The notes under the pieces: generated by a model
Seen by the model: only the letters and a program-made list of their open reading frames with translations
What the model was told of the DNA's origin: nothing
The model's database searches: none
Position numbers and translations under genes: made by a program
Part shown: positions 24,965 through 31,623 of the stretch, one piece after another
Layout of the letters: the number at the start of each line of letters is the position of its first letter
Position numbering within the stretch: the stretch's first letter is position 1
NCBI RefSeq assembly: GCF_003058165.1
Contig: NZ_QBUC01000010.1
Coordinates: forward strand, 1-64,000
Length of the DNA stretch: 64,000 bases
Direction: 5' to 3'
DNA from: Paenisporosarcina sp. OV554
GTDB taxonomy: Bacteria > Bacillota > Bacilli > Bacillales_A > Planococcaceae

Positions 24965-25234
24965 TTACCAATTTTCAGTAATTTCTTGAATTACTTCTAT
25001 AGCCGGCTTATACAACCACCAACGTTTTCTTGCCTTCCTTCTTTCGATAAGTCGCATACGTGGATCTGAAAGAATCTCATCTTCTAAGAATCGTTTACTC
25101 ATTGAAGTAATAACGACTAGCTTTTCAAGGTCAACCATCAACAATGTATCGTGTATCTGTTGATCTATTTGTTGCTGGATGTAATTTCTAATTGCTTTTT
25201 CATCAAGCTGCACATGCACCTGTCCCGGAATCAT
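24965..25234 (-). CDS. Small phage DNA-binding-type protein, DUF771-like
   Basis: A protein of 89 residues from ATG 25234, close behind the excisionase-like gene. A helical N-terminus rich in Gln (YIQQQIDQQIHD) is followed by SKRFLEDEILSDPRMRLIER and KRWWLYKPAIEVIQEI, a layout recalled for DUF771-type proteins in phage and chromosomal islands, some of which bind DNA. The assignment rests on pattern memory. Confidence 0.6.
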   Translation of the reverse strand: MIPGQVHVQLDEKAIRNYIQQQIDQQIHDTLLMVDLEKLVVITSMSKRFLEDEILSDPRMRLIERRKARKRWWLYKPAIEVIQEITENW

Positions 25235-25264
25235 TAATTCGCCACCTCCAATCGTTAAGTAGGA

Positions 25265-25459
25265 TTACTCTTCTACCTTTTCAACCTCTTTCTTAGCCCC
25301 ACTAATCAACCATGTTTCAATTGTTGGACGGTGAAAAAGAATCTTCCCTTTCAATCGAGCATGTGGAATTTCACTCATTTGAACCATAGAGTATACAGTT
25401 GTTAAGGATAGGCCTAATAATTCAGAAACCTCACGAACAGTTAGTGTGATTTTTTTCAT
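25265..25459 (-). CDS. Excisionase-like helix-turn-helix protein
   Basis: A protein of 64 residues from ATG 25459; AAAGGAGG seven bases before it rules out the longer frame. The sequence LTVREVSELLGLSLTTVYSM, with HARLKGKILFHRPTIETWL, is the HTH_17/MerR-like fold shared by excisionases and AlpA-type switches. It is divergent from the CI-like gene across an operator array, so it should be the first lytic- or excision-side gene of the switch. Confidence 0.8.
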   Translation of the reverse strand: MKKITLTVREVSELLGLSLTTVYSMVQMSEIPHARLKGKILFHRPTIETWLISGAKKEVEKVEE

Positions 25460-25481
25460 CTTTTTTACCTCCTTTATATCG

Positions 25482-25556
25482 TGATACTTTGTGATACTTT
25501 TATGATATATGATACATAATGATACTGTCAACGAAATAATGACACTTTATGATACT
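25482..25556. promoter_or_regulatory. Array of TGATAC operators with about 10-bp period
   Basis: TGATAC or a one-change variant starts at 25,482, 25,492, 25,503, 25,510, 25,520, 25,540 and 25,550, so seven units lie on nearly one face of the DNA, with one step missing at 25,530. The array fills the gap between the divergent excisionase and repressor genes and should carry both promoters. The CI-like protein is the likely ligand. Confidence 0.75.
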
Positions 25557-25593
25557 TGTAGTATTATTAATTTAGTTATTAAAGGGAGGCCAT

Positions 25594-26173
25594 ATGTTGA
25601 GTACTATTGGAAAAGGTTTAAATGAAAGAATCAAAATGATAAGAATTAAAATGGGAATGACAATGGAGGAATTTGGCAAGCTGGTTCTAGATGCAAATAA
25701 AAGCGTTGTGTCAAAATGGGAAAAGGGTCTAACAGTACCGAATAATGAACGTCTTCTGAGAATTGCGGAACTAGGTAATATTTCTACAGAATATCTTTTA
25801 TCAGGAAATCCTTTTAGTGAACTTACACGCGAAGAAGTTGCAGCATATGAAGTAGCTGAAACTAAGTGGCAAAAAAAACATTGGAATATAAAGCAATATC
25901 AAGAAAAAATACATGTGCGTTTAGAAGATTTTTTAACCGATAGTCGTAGAAATTTTTATATCAGTGACCACAAACTAACCAATGAAGACATAAAAATGTT
26001 AATTGCTCTATATGGTGGGAAAGAAAAAAATTATCCATCAGATGAAGAAATAGAAAAAGAATATGAAGAAATTAAAAAGAAAACATGTTGATAACGAAAA
26101 AAGAATTGCAAGTGGAGAAAGTTTTTACATTTTGAACCATGAATATGATATTGATACTAATGAAGATGAATAA
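25594..26173 (+). CDS. CI-like phage repressor, C-terminus possibly frameshifted
   Basis: A protein of 165 residues from ATG 25594 (AAGGGAGG four bases ahead) to TGA 26091. Residues 6-70 are an Xre helix-turn-helix (IKMIRIKMGMTMEEFGKLV ... KSVVSKWEKG ... ISTEYLLSG). There is no RecA-cleavable peptidase part. At the end, AAAAAGAAAACATG gives KKKTC and stop, while one A fewer would read KKHVDNEKRIASGESFYILN and run to TAA 26,173. It is transcribed towards the integrase and would keep the element silent by binding the TGATAC array. Confidence 0.75.
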
Positions 26174-26193
26174 GTAAACTTATCACTTACCTA

Positions 26194-26217
26194 TTCCTGT
26201 GCATACGCCGCCATAGC
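26194..26217. repeat. 24-bp direct repeat, copy 2
   Basis: TTCCTGTGCATACGCC, then GCCATAGC, one base different from 24,931-24,954. It ends twelve bases before the first possible start of the integrase and could be an arm-type site or the scar of a module exchange. Confidence 0.8.
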
Positions 26218-26228
26218 TATGGAAGGAA

Positions 26229-27422
26229 TTGAGTAAGTTGAAGTTACACAAATCCGGTAAAGAACCTGAGATTTATTTTTATTTCAATGCGAATGAAAAT
26301 AAACTGTGGATGTTTCGTCATAAGTATTATGATTCGACTGGAAAGCGGAAAGAGAAGAAGAAAAGTGGATTTAAAACAGAAAAAGCAGCCCTTAAATCAC
26401 TCCTAGAAGTGAAGGCTGCAACGATGAGTGGTCGATATAAAGAAGTTAAACATGAACTAATGACGGTCGGTCAATGGCTTGACGTATGGTACAACTCCAA
26501 TGAAATGAAGTGGAAAATTAGTACACGTATTCAGAGGGAACATGTAATAAGACTGCATTTAAAGCCCCTACTGGGTCGATATAAGCTTCAAACAATAGAT
26601 AGACTCATTTATCAACGAGAATTTTTAAACGTCTTAGAAGGCAAATACAACCCAAATACGATACGTTTATGGCATAACACTTTTAAAATTGCTATTAACG
26701 CTGCAGTTGAGGAAGAAATACTTCAACGTAATCGCTTCACAAAAATAACTGTAGCCACAAATAACGAAATCCAGCACGAAGAAAAAGAAAACTTTTTAAC
26801 ACCATCCGAATTACGTACATTCTTGGACGATGCTAAAAAGCATGAGCACATTACATTTTATTCTCTTTTTCTAACGATAGCCTATACAGGGATACGGCGT
26901 GGTGAATCTATAGGCTTACAATGGAAAAATATTGACTTCAAAAACAATACGATCACTGTGGAACGTACTAGGGACGAGAAAAGTATACGCTCTCCCAAGA
27001 CGAAAAACAGCTATAGAACAATATTAGTCGATGAAGTCGTTATTAATCAATTAGAAACCTATAAGAAATGGTGTAAACAAGTGTTGTTTTCAGAAGGTAA
27101 AAAATTAGAAGATGAAACGTATGTATTTATTAATGAGGATTCAGGGGAACCTATATCGAGTAGTAGCTCACTTTACAACTTTAATAAAATTAAAGAAAGA
27201 ACCAATTTGCAAAACATAACAATTCATGGTTTAAGACACACCCATTGTACTTTCTTGTTAAACAGCGGTCACAACGTGAAAGTCATAGCCAAACGTTTAG
27301 GAAATACCGTGGAAATGATTTATAAAATCTATGGTCATGTTTTGAAGGAACTGGAAACAGAATCCGTTGCATTATTTAGTCGGAGTTTGCAAAGTGGGGC
27401 TAAAATTGGGGCTAATGAATAG
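26229..27422 (+). CDS. Phage-type tyrosine integrase
   Basis: A protein of 397 residues from TTG 26229, or 394 from TTG 26238, which stands better behind GGAAGG. An arm-binding N-terminus (about 1-60) and a SAM-like core-binding part (about 75-175) lead to the catalytic domain: Arg in TGIRRGE (223), Lys in SPKTKNS (257), HGLR (His333, Arg336) and Tyr in YGHV (368). The second conserved His is Asn (KRLGNT, 359). It would insert the element at an attachment site, expected just behind this gene, and cut it out with the excisionase. Confidence 0.88.
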   Translation: MSKLKLHKSGKEPEIYFYFNANENKLWMFRHKYYDSTGKRKEKKKSGFKTEKAALKSLLEVKAATMSGRYKEVKHELMTVGQWLDVWYNSNEMKWKISTRIQREHVIRLHLKPLLGRYKLQTIDRLIYQREFLNVLEGKYNPNTIRLWHNTFKIAINAAVEEEILQRNRFTKITVATNNEIQHEEKENFLTPSELRTFLDDAKKHEHITFYSLFLTIAYTGIRRGESIGLQWKNIDFKNNTITVERTRDEKSIRSPKTKNSYRTILVDEVVINQLETYKKWCKQVLFSEGKKLEDETYVFINEDSGEPISSSSSLYNFNKIKERTNLQNITIHGLRHTHCTFLLNSGHNVKVIAKRLGNTVEMIYKIYGHVLKELETESVALFSRSLQSGAKIGANE

Positions 27423-27503
27423 CCCCACCCCCTCAAACCGTTGATATATATAGGTTTTCAAGCACGTTAAAGTGCTTAAAATTATAGCAGTGAACACGCT
27501 TCA

Positions 27504-28331
27504 CTAGGTTGCTGTGTTATTTTCAAAAACGACAGAAATCGCCTTTGCAAGTATGGCAATAGTCCGATTTATTTCCTCTTCTGTATTTTCAATGCCACCT
27601 AATTCCACTAATAATGCGTGACTTGATAGATCCTGATTATAGACGCCATTTCCAGTATCATGAGTTTTTGCCAAGACTCCTTTGGAAATGGTTGGAACGA
27701 GTCTATTTACTTCATTTGAAACTGCTTTGGAAAAGGCTTCATTCATTTTATAGTTTACATGTTCGGCTCCTACAACAAATGTCAACCGAGCATAGGTTGT
27801 TCCACCACTCTTAATAGTTGTCTTTTCTCGTTTGATGGAATCACGATGAAGATCAAGCAGTACGTCATATTGATTTTCAGCCAATTGTTTCTGCAAATAA
27901 GGTCTGATTTTCGTATAAGCACCAGAGATCTGCATTTTATTCATATTATCAAATTCCAAAACATCAACAGAATCCCCGTTTAATTGAAAATGCTGAACAA
28001 CAAGGTCACTTACATTAGATATGTTTGCAGTAGGATGATAATTAACGGCTTTTAAGCCATATTTTTTTTCTACTATTGGCTGATAGGATTCCTGGATATG
28101 TGTGAAGTACAACAAAACTCTTATAGGGTCTCCATCAGTTTCCACAGATATTTCTTCCGGGGTATTGTTTGAAATTTCTTTTGTCACATTTGCAGCGTAT
28201 GCTACTGGTTGTGTTTCAACTTTCTTTGGTGCATCTACTCCAAAAGCGAGCATAGGGAGTTTAATCAGCAATATTGGTAGTAAAAATAAAAAAAGATAGA
28301 AACTCATGACCTTCTGCATTGTTTTGCGCAT
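27504..28331 (-). CDS. spoIIP: Stage II sporulation protein P, engulfment peptidoglycan hydrolase
   Basis: A protein of 275 residues with a membrane anchor (about 9-31). The N-terminal linker is shorter than in B. subtilis SpoIIP (about 400). The hydrolase domain keeps DVLLDLHRDS (metal His), VVGAEHVNY and LLVELGG (catalytic Glu). SpoIIP is an amidase and endopeptidase that, with SpoIID and SpoIIM, thins septal wall during engulfment. GGAGGAGGGG precedes the ATG. It is the first chromosomal gene beside the island and follows gpr in the usual order. Expression should depend on sporulation sigma factors. Confidence 0.92.
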   Translation of the reverse strand: MRKTMQKVMSFYLFLFLLPILLIKLPMLAFGVDAPKKVETQPVAYAANVTKEISNNTPEEISVETDGDPIRVLLYFTHIQESYQPIVEKKYGLKAVNYHPTANISNVSDLVVQHFQLNGDSVDVLEFDNMNKMQISGAYTKIRPYLQKQLAENQYDVLLDLHRDSIKREKTTIKSGGTTYARLTFVVGAEHVNYKMNEAFSKAVSNEVNRLVPTISKGVLAKTHDTGNGVYNQDLSSHALLVELGGIENTEEEINRTIAILAKAISVVFENNTAT

Positions 28332-28363
28332 AATTCACCCCTCCTCCTACAACTTACGTAGGA

Positions 28364-29413
28364 TTAAGGTGAGATAGAACCAAAAACATCGTCTTGCAAC
28401 CATTTAGTAACACCAGATTGAATCACTTCAGCATGTCTGATCACCCAAGTATCCGTTTCTTTTGGTGTTACAAATAATTGTTGATGATGGGGTGGTAATA
28501 CTTCTTGTAATAAACCTCGAATTTCTTCAGATGACCACGAAGTCCATTCACCAAAAATAGGTTTAATTGCTTCTACGTTTACTGGCTCGTCTGTACTTCT
28601 TAACCAAGATCCTACTGAGAGAGCTGATGATGGATTTGACGCAGCTCCAATTTGGCTTGAGATAACTTTAAATACAGTTTCGATTGCTTCCACTACAAGT
28701 ACTGGAGCATCCACTACCATTGGAACCCCAATTGCAGTTACTGGAACGCCAAGAGATTCGAATGATATTTCATTACGTGCATTACCAACACCTGAGCCTG
28801 GGTGGATTCCGGTATTCGTGAGTTGAATGGTTTTACATAGACGATCTTGATTCCGTGCAGCTAATGCATCAATGATGAGTATTAAATCAGGTTTCACCTT
28901 ATCAGAAATGGCTTTTACAAATTCACCCGTTTCTAAACCCGTCTGTCCTGTTACACCAGGTGCATAGAAAACGACTTGACCGTGTTCAAAAGGTAAAGAG
29001 AACATTTCTTCATGGAAACGATCGATGGCTAGGGGACCAATTGCATCGGGTGTAATTGTTCGATTCCCTAAACCAATTACCAGGATTTTTGACTGTGGCG
29101 ATAACTTTAACTCATGGTGGATATCTTGCAACGATAAAATAAATTGTTGTTCTAATTGCTCAAAGCCGTCGGAGTCCTCTGCTGTCAATGTGGGAACTGA
29201 TAACGTAATATACGTTCCTTCTTTTTTTCCAATGGTTTCAGCACCATTCGCATCTGTTTCAATATGCGTAATGAGAACCCTTCCTTTACGATCTTCGTTC
29301 ATTTGGATTCCTGGTGTTTCGTACAAGGTATCTTTCTCTTTTTCTGTTCGATGTTGAACAACTTCAGTCGCTTCATCTATTAAATCTGTCCGCATTAAAT
29401 TTAATTTACTCAT
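28364..29413 (-). CDS. gpr: Germination protease GPR
   Basis: A protein of 349 residues. ATG 29413 follows GAGGTG; the longer GTG start lies inside that site. GPR (peptidase A25) is made as a zymogen in the forespore and degrades small acid-soluble spore proteins at germination. Family motifs are [34 protein letters not shown] and [15 protein letters not shown]. Its place between rpsT and spoIIP is that of B. subtilis. A forespore sigma-G promoter is expected, but none is clear to me in the sequence. Confidence 0.95.
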   Translation of the reverse strand: MSKLNLMRTDLIDEATEVVQHRTEKEKDTLYETPGIQMNEDRKGRVLITHIETDANGAETIGKKEGTYITLSVPTLTAEDSDGFEQLEQQFILSLQDIHHELKLSPQSKILVIGLGNRTITPDAIGPLAIDRFHEEMFSLPFEHGQVVFYAPGVTGQTGLETGEFVKAISDKVKPDLILIIDALAARNQDRLCKTIQLTNTGIHPGSGVGNARNEISFESLGVPVTAIGVPMVVDAPVLVVEAIETVFKVISSQIGAASNPSSALSVGSWLRSTDEPVNVEAIKPIFGEWTSWSSEEIRGLLQEVLPPHHQQLFVTPKETDTWVIRHAEVIQSGVTKWLQDDVFGSISP

Positions 29414-29474
29414 TATTATCACCTCAAGAAAAGTTTGCCCAAGGTGTCAAGTAAATATTCTTTGCGTTAATCTA

Positions 29475-29506
29475 TTGCAATTTAACTTTTGATTTGATAT
29501 TATAAT
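29475..29506 (+). promoter_or_regulatory. Possible rpsT promoter
   Basis: TATAAT at 29,501-29,506 with TTGCAA at 29,475. The spacing of 20 bases is long, so the -35 is weak, but the -10 is perfect and lies in the gpr-rpsT intergenic gap. Confidence 0.4.
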
Positions 29507-29589
29507 GCTTGTTGTATTGAGAATATTATCTAATACTTAAAGCAAACAGCGCTATTTAATTGCGCAAAGTTTTCAACATGAGAATCTAT

Positions 29590-29715
29590 CATTCTCAAAT
29601 TCTTTTTGAGACACGAGTAGGTCGAGGAAGTGAGTGAGGAACAGCGGAGCGTACTTTTGTACGTGAGCATGTGAACGAGCGAAACTGACGAAGAGATACG
29701 AAGTGTATCGGAAAG
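29590..29715 (+). other. Structured 5' leader of rpsT
   Basis: About 125 bases of GAG- and ACG-rich sequence (GAGCGTAC TTTT GTACGTGAGC, GATACGAAGTGTATCGG) can fold into hairpins just ahead of the S20 ribosome site. S20 is known to control its own synthesis in some bacteria. Similar sequences occur as dispersed repeats in bacilli, so this may be an inserted repeat instead. Confidence 0.45.
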
Positions 29716-29740
29716 AATAACTTTTTAGGAGGTGAAGAAC

Positions 29741-29989
29741 ATGCCTAACATCAAATCTGCAATCAAACGTGTAAAAACGAATGCTTCTGCTCACGCACAA
29801 AACTCTCACACAAAATCTACAATGCGTACAGCAGTTAAGAAAGCTGAAAATGCTTCTCTTAACAACGAAGAAAACGCAAAAGACCTTATCCTAACTGCTA
29901 TCAAGCAAGTAGATAAAGCAGCTTCTAAAGGATTAATGCATAAAAACACTGCGGCTCGTAAAAAGTCACAGTTAATGAAAAAAGCTTAA
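29741..29989 (+). CDS. rpsT: 30S ribosomal protein S20
   Basis: A protein of 82 residues, basic and helical (NIKSAIKRVKTN, KNTAARKKSQLMKK), that binds 16S rRNA early in small-subunit assembly. ATG 29741 is set by AGGAGGTG seven bases ahead; the longer frame from 29,732 begins inside it. Single gene, opposite to gpr and holA, with its own terminator. Confidence 0.96.
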   Translation: MPNIKSAIKRVKTNASAHAQNSHTKSTMRTAVKKAENASLNNEENAKDLILTAIKQVDKAASKGLMHKNTAARKKSQLMKKA

Positions 29990-29996
29990 TTAAATG

Positions 29997-30034
29997 AAAA
30001 ACCGGGTTCGAAATTCGAATCTGGTTTTTTTTTT
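29997..30034 (+). terminator. rpsT terminator
   Basis: AAACCGGGTTCGAA and TTCGAATCTGGTTT form a stem with one G-U type mismatch, followed by a run of T, eight bases after the rpsT stop. Confidence 0.9.
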
Positions 30035-30077
30035 GGTTAAAATATAGATTTTAGCTATTTAATTGGTACCTTTTAGC

Positions 30078-30170
30078 GCTATAGTCTCAACTTCTGGTGG
30101 TATTGGCGTAACTTCTTGTGCTATCGTCGCAACTATCCAATTTCCTCCTAATTACATCACCCGCACTAGA
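30078..30170 (-). repeat. 21-bp-period repeat, three units, between rpsT and holA
   Basis: On the minus strand AATTAGGAGGAAATTGGAT leads into three units beginning AGTTGCGA, AGTTACGC and AGTTGAGA, each 21 bases apart. Both leader and unit recur at 63,670-63,830. No coding frame is kept. Confidence 0.75.
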
Positions 30171-30222
30171 ACTTCATTAAAAAAGAATCTGACTCGCCTT
30201 TCCAGCGAATCAAATCCTTATC

Positions 30223-31233
30223 TTATAATTTATTCATTAAAAATAATTCTAGTATTCGTTCTCTTCTGCCACTACTCGTTTTTAATTGAAAATCTGCCCC
30301 AGCCAGTCTGTGTAAAACTTCTAGTAAACGATTTTCTCCCACTTGTTGTCTACTTTCGACAATTAATTTCACCCGATATGGATTTACTTTTAATTGTTTT
30401 GCGATAGCTTGAGCGTGATACCCCTTTTTTTGTAAATAGCGTACATTAGACATTAACCGTATTTGAGAAGCAAGCAACGCTGTTAACATAATCGGTTCTT
30501 CCTTTTGTCGTAACAAATCATGGTAAACCATTAATGCAGTAGTGGTGTCTCCACGTAAGTAAGCATTCAGTAGCTGAAATGCATCTTGTTCTAATGTCCG
30601 TGTCATCAACAACTCAACGTCGCTTTTTGTGATTTCTTGTTGCTCACCCACATAGGTAGCCATTTTATGTATTTCTGATTGCAATTGTACAAGGTCTTGG
30701 CCAACGGTATCAATTAAACGGCCAATTGCTTCATCTGTCATTACTTTGTGTTCATTTCCGACTGTAGATTTAACCCACACGACTAAATCATTACCTTCCA
30801 GTGGTTTAGCTACGAGTAATAGTGCTTTTTCTTTCATCAGTTTTGTTACTTTTTTTCTTTCGTCCAGTTTTTCATATGGAGCAATAAAAATAGTAATCGC
30901 TGTTTCAGAAGGATGTTGCACCCAACTTTCGAATGCTTTTAAATCATGATCTATTTTTTCTTTCCCTTTTTCCGTTGCTTTTAAAAAAGAGGCATTTTTC
31001 GCGATAATTAATTTTTTGTCCGTAAAAAATGGAATCGTATCTGCTTCTTCAATTACGTGTTGAACCGGCACTTCATCTAAATCAAAGTAAAGAACATCCG
31101 TTTCTCCATCTTTATTGAGCGATTCTTTTATGCGACGAACCGTTTCGTCAAAGAAGTAATGCTCTGTTCCGACAAGAAGATAAATTGGACTGAAATCACC
31201 TTGCTGAATCTTTTTCCATACTTTTGAAAACAT
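30223..31233 (-). CDS. holA: DNA polymerase III subunit delta
   Basis: A protein of 336 residues from ATG 31233 with AGGAGG ahead. It has the delta layout: KKIQQGDFSPIYLLVGTEHYF at the start, an AAA+-like fold without an active ATP site, and a C-terminal collar (LLNAYLRGD, LLRQKEEPIMLTALLA). Delta opens the sliding clamp when the loader puts it on DNA. Known as yqeN in B. subtilis; the position between comEC/yqzM and rpsT is conserved. Confidence 0.95.
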   Translation of the reverse strand: MFSKVWKKIQQGDFSPIYLLVGTEHYFFDETVRRIKESLNKDGETDVLYFDLDEVPVQHVIEEADTIPFFTDKKLIIAKNASFLKATEKGKEKIDHDLKAFESWVQHPSETAITIFIAPYEKLDERKKVTKLMKEKALLLVAKPLEGNDLVVWVKSTVGNEHKVMTDEAIGRLIDTVGQDLVQLQSEIHKMATYVGEQQEITKSDVELLMTRTLEQDAFQLLNAYLRGDTTTALMVYHDLLRQKEEPIMLTALLASQIRLMSNVRYLQKKGYHAQAIAKQLKVNPYRVKLIVESRQQVGENRLLEVLHRLAGADFQLKTSSGRRERILELFLMNKL

Positions 31234-31399
31234 ATTAAACCTCCTAATAACACATGCTATTATAGTATACCTTAAATCTTATTAAGCAGGGGTTTGAACA
31301 AAATGTGTCTTTCCTTTGAAATCCCGGAAAAAAACTCGTTGTTTATGGATTTTTTCTAAGTAATCACTTATAATTAATTTGAATATAGGAGGGGTAGCA

Positions 31400-31534
31400 A
31401 TGAACGAATTTGAAAAGAATGTCCAAACCAGACGTAACGATGTAGTTGACTCAGGTATTGGTTTCGTTGTATCTTTTGTCTTCTTTGCAGCGATTTTCAC
31501 CATTGCGACTGTAATTGACTTTATTACAACATAA
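31400..31534 (+). CDS. yqzM: YqzM-family small membrane protein
   Basis: A protein of 44 residues from ATG 31400 behind AGGAGGGG. It begins MNEFEKNVQTRRNDVVDSGI and ends in one membrane helix (FVVSFVFFAAIFTIATVI). This matches the short YqzM of bacilli, also found between holA and comEC on the opposite strand. It has been linked to DNA-uptake genes by position only. Overlooked if only long frames are taken. Confidence 0.9.
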   Translation: MNEFEKNVQTRRNDVVDSGIGFVVSFVFFAAIFTIATVIDFITT

Positions 31535-31550
31535 GTAATTAGAAAAATTC

Positions 31551-31590
31551 ACAGCTTGCTCCCTCTTTGAGCGCAAGCTGATGTTTTTCT
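31551..31590 (+). terminator. yqzM terminator
   Basis: CAGCTTGC at 31,552-31,559 pairs with GCAAGCTG at 31,573-31,580 over a 13-base loop, with TGTTTTTCTTTG after it. Confidence 0.75.
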
Positions 31591-31623
31591 TTGATTGCGA
31601 AATCAACTACCTAAAGGGACTCA

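Noticed and set aside
25482-25556. Short repeated units that could be taken for a CRISPR array
   Set aside because: Units are six to ten bases, with no spacers of fixed length and no cas genes; an operator array fits better.
31282-31503. Minus-strand frame of 73 codons
   Set aside because: It is antisense to yqzM, which has a clear ribosome site, family match and terminator.
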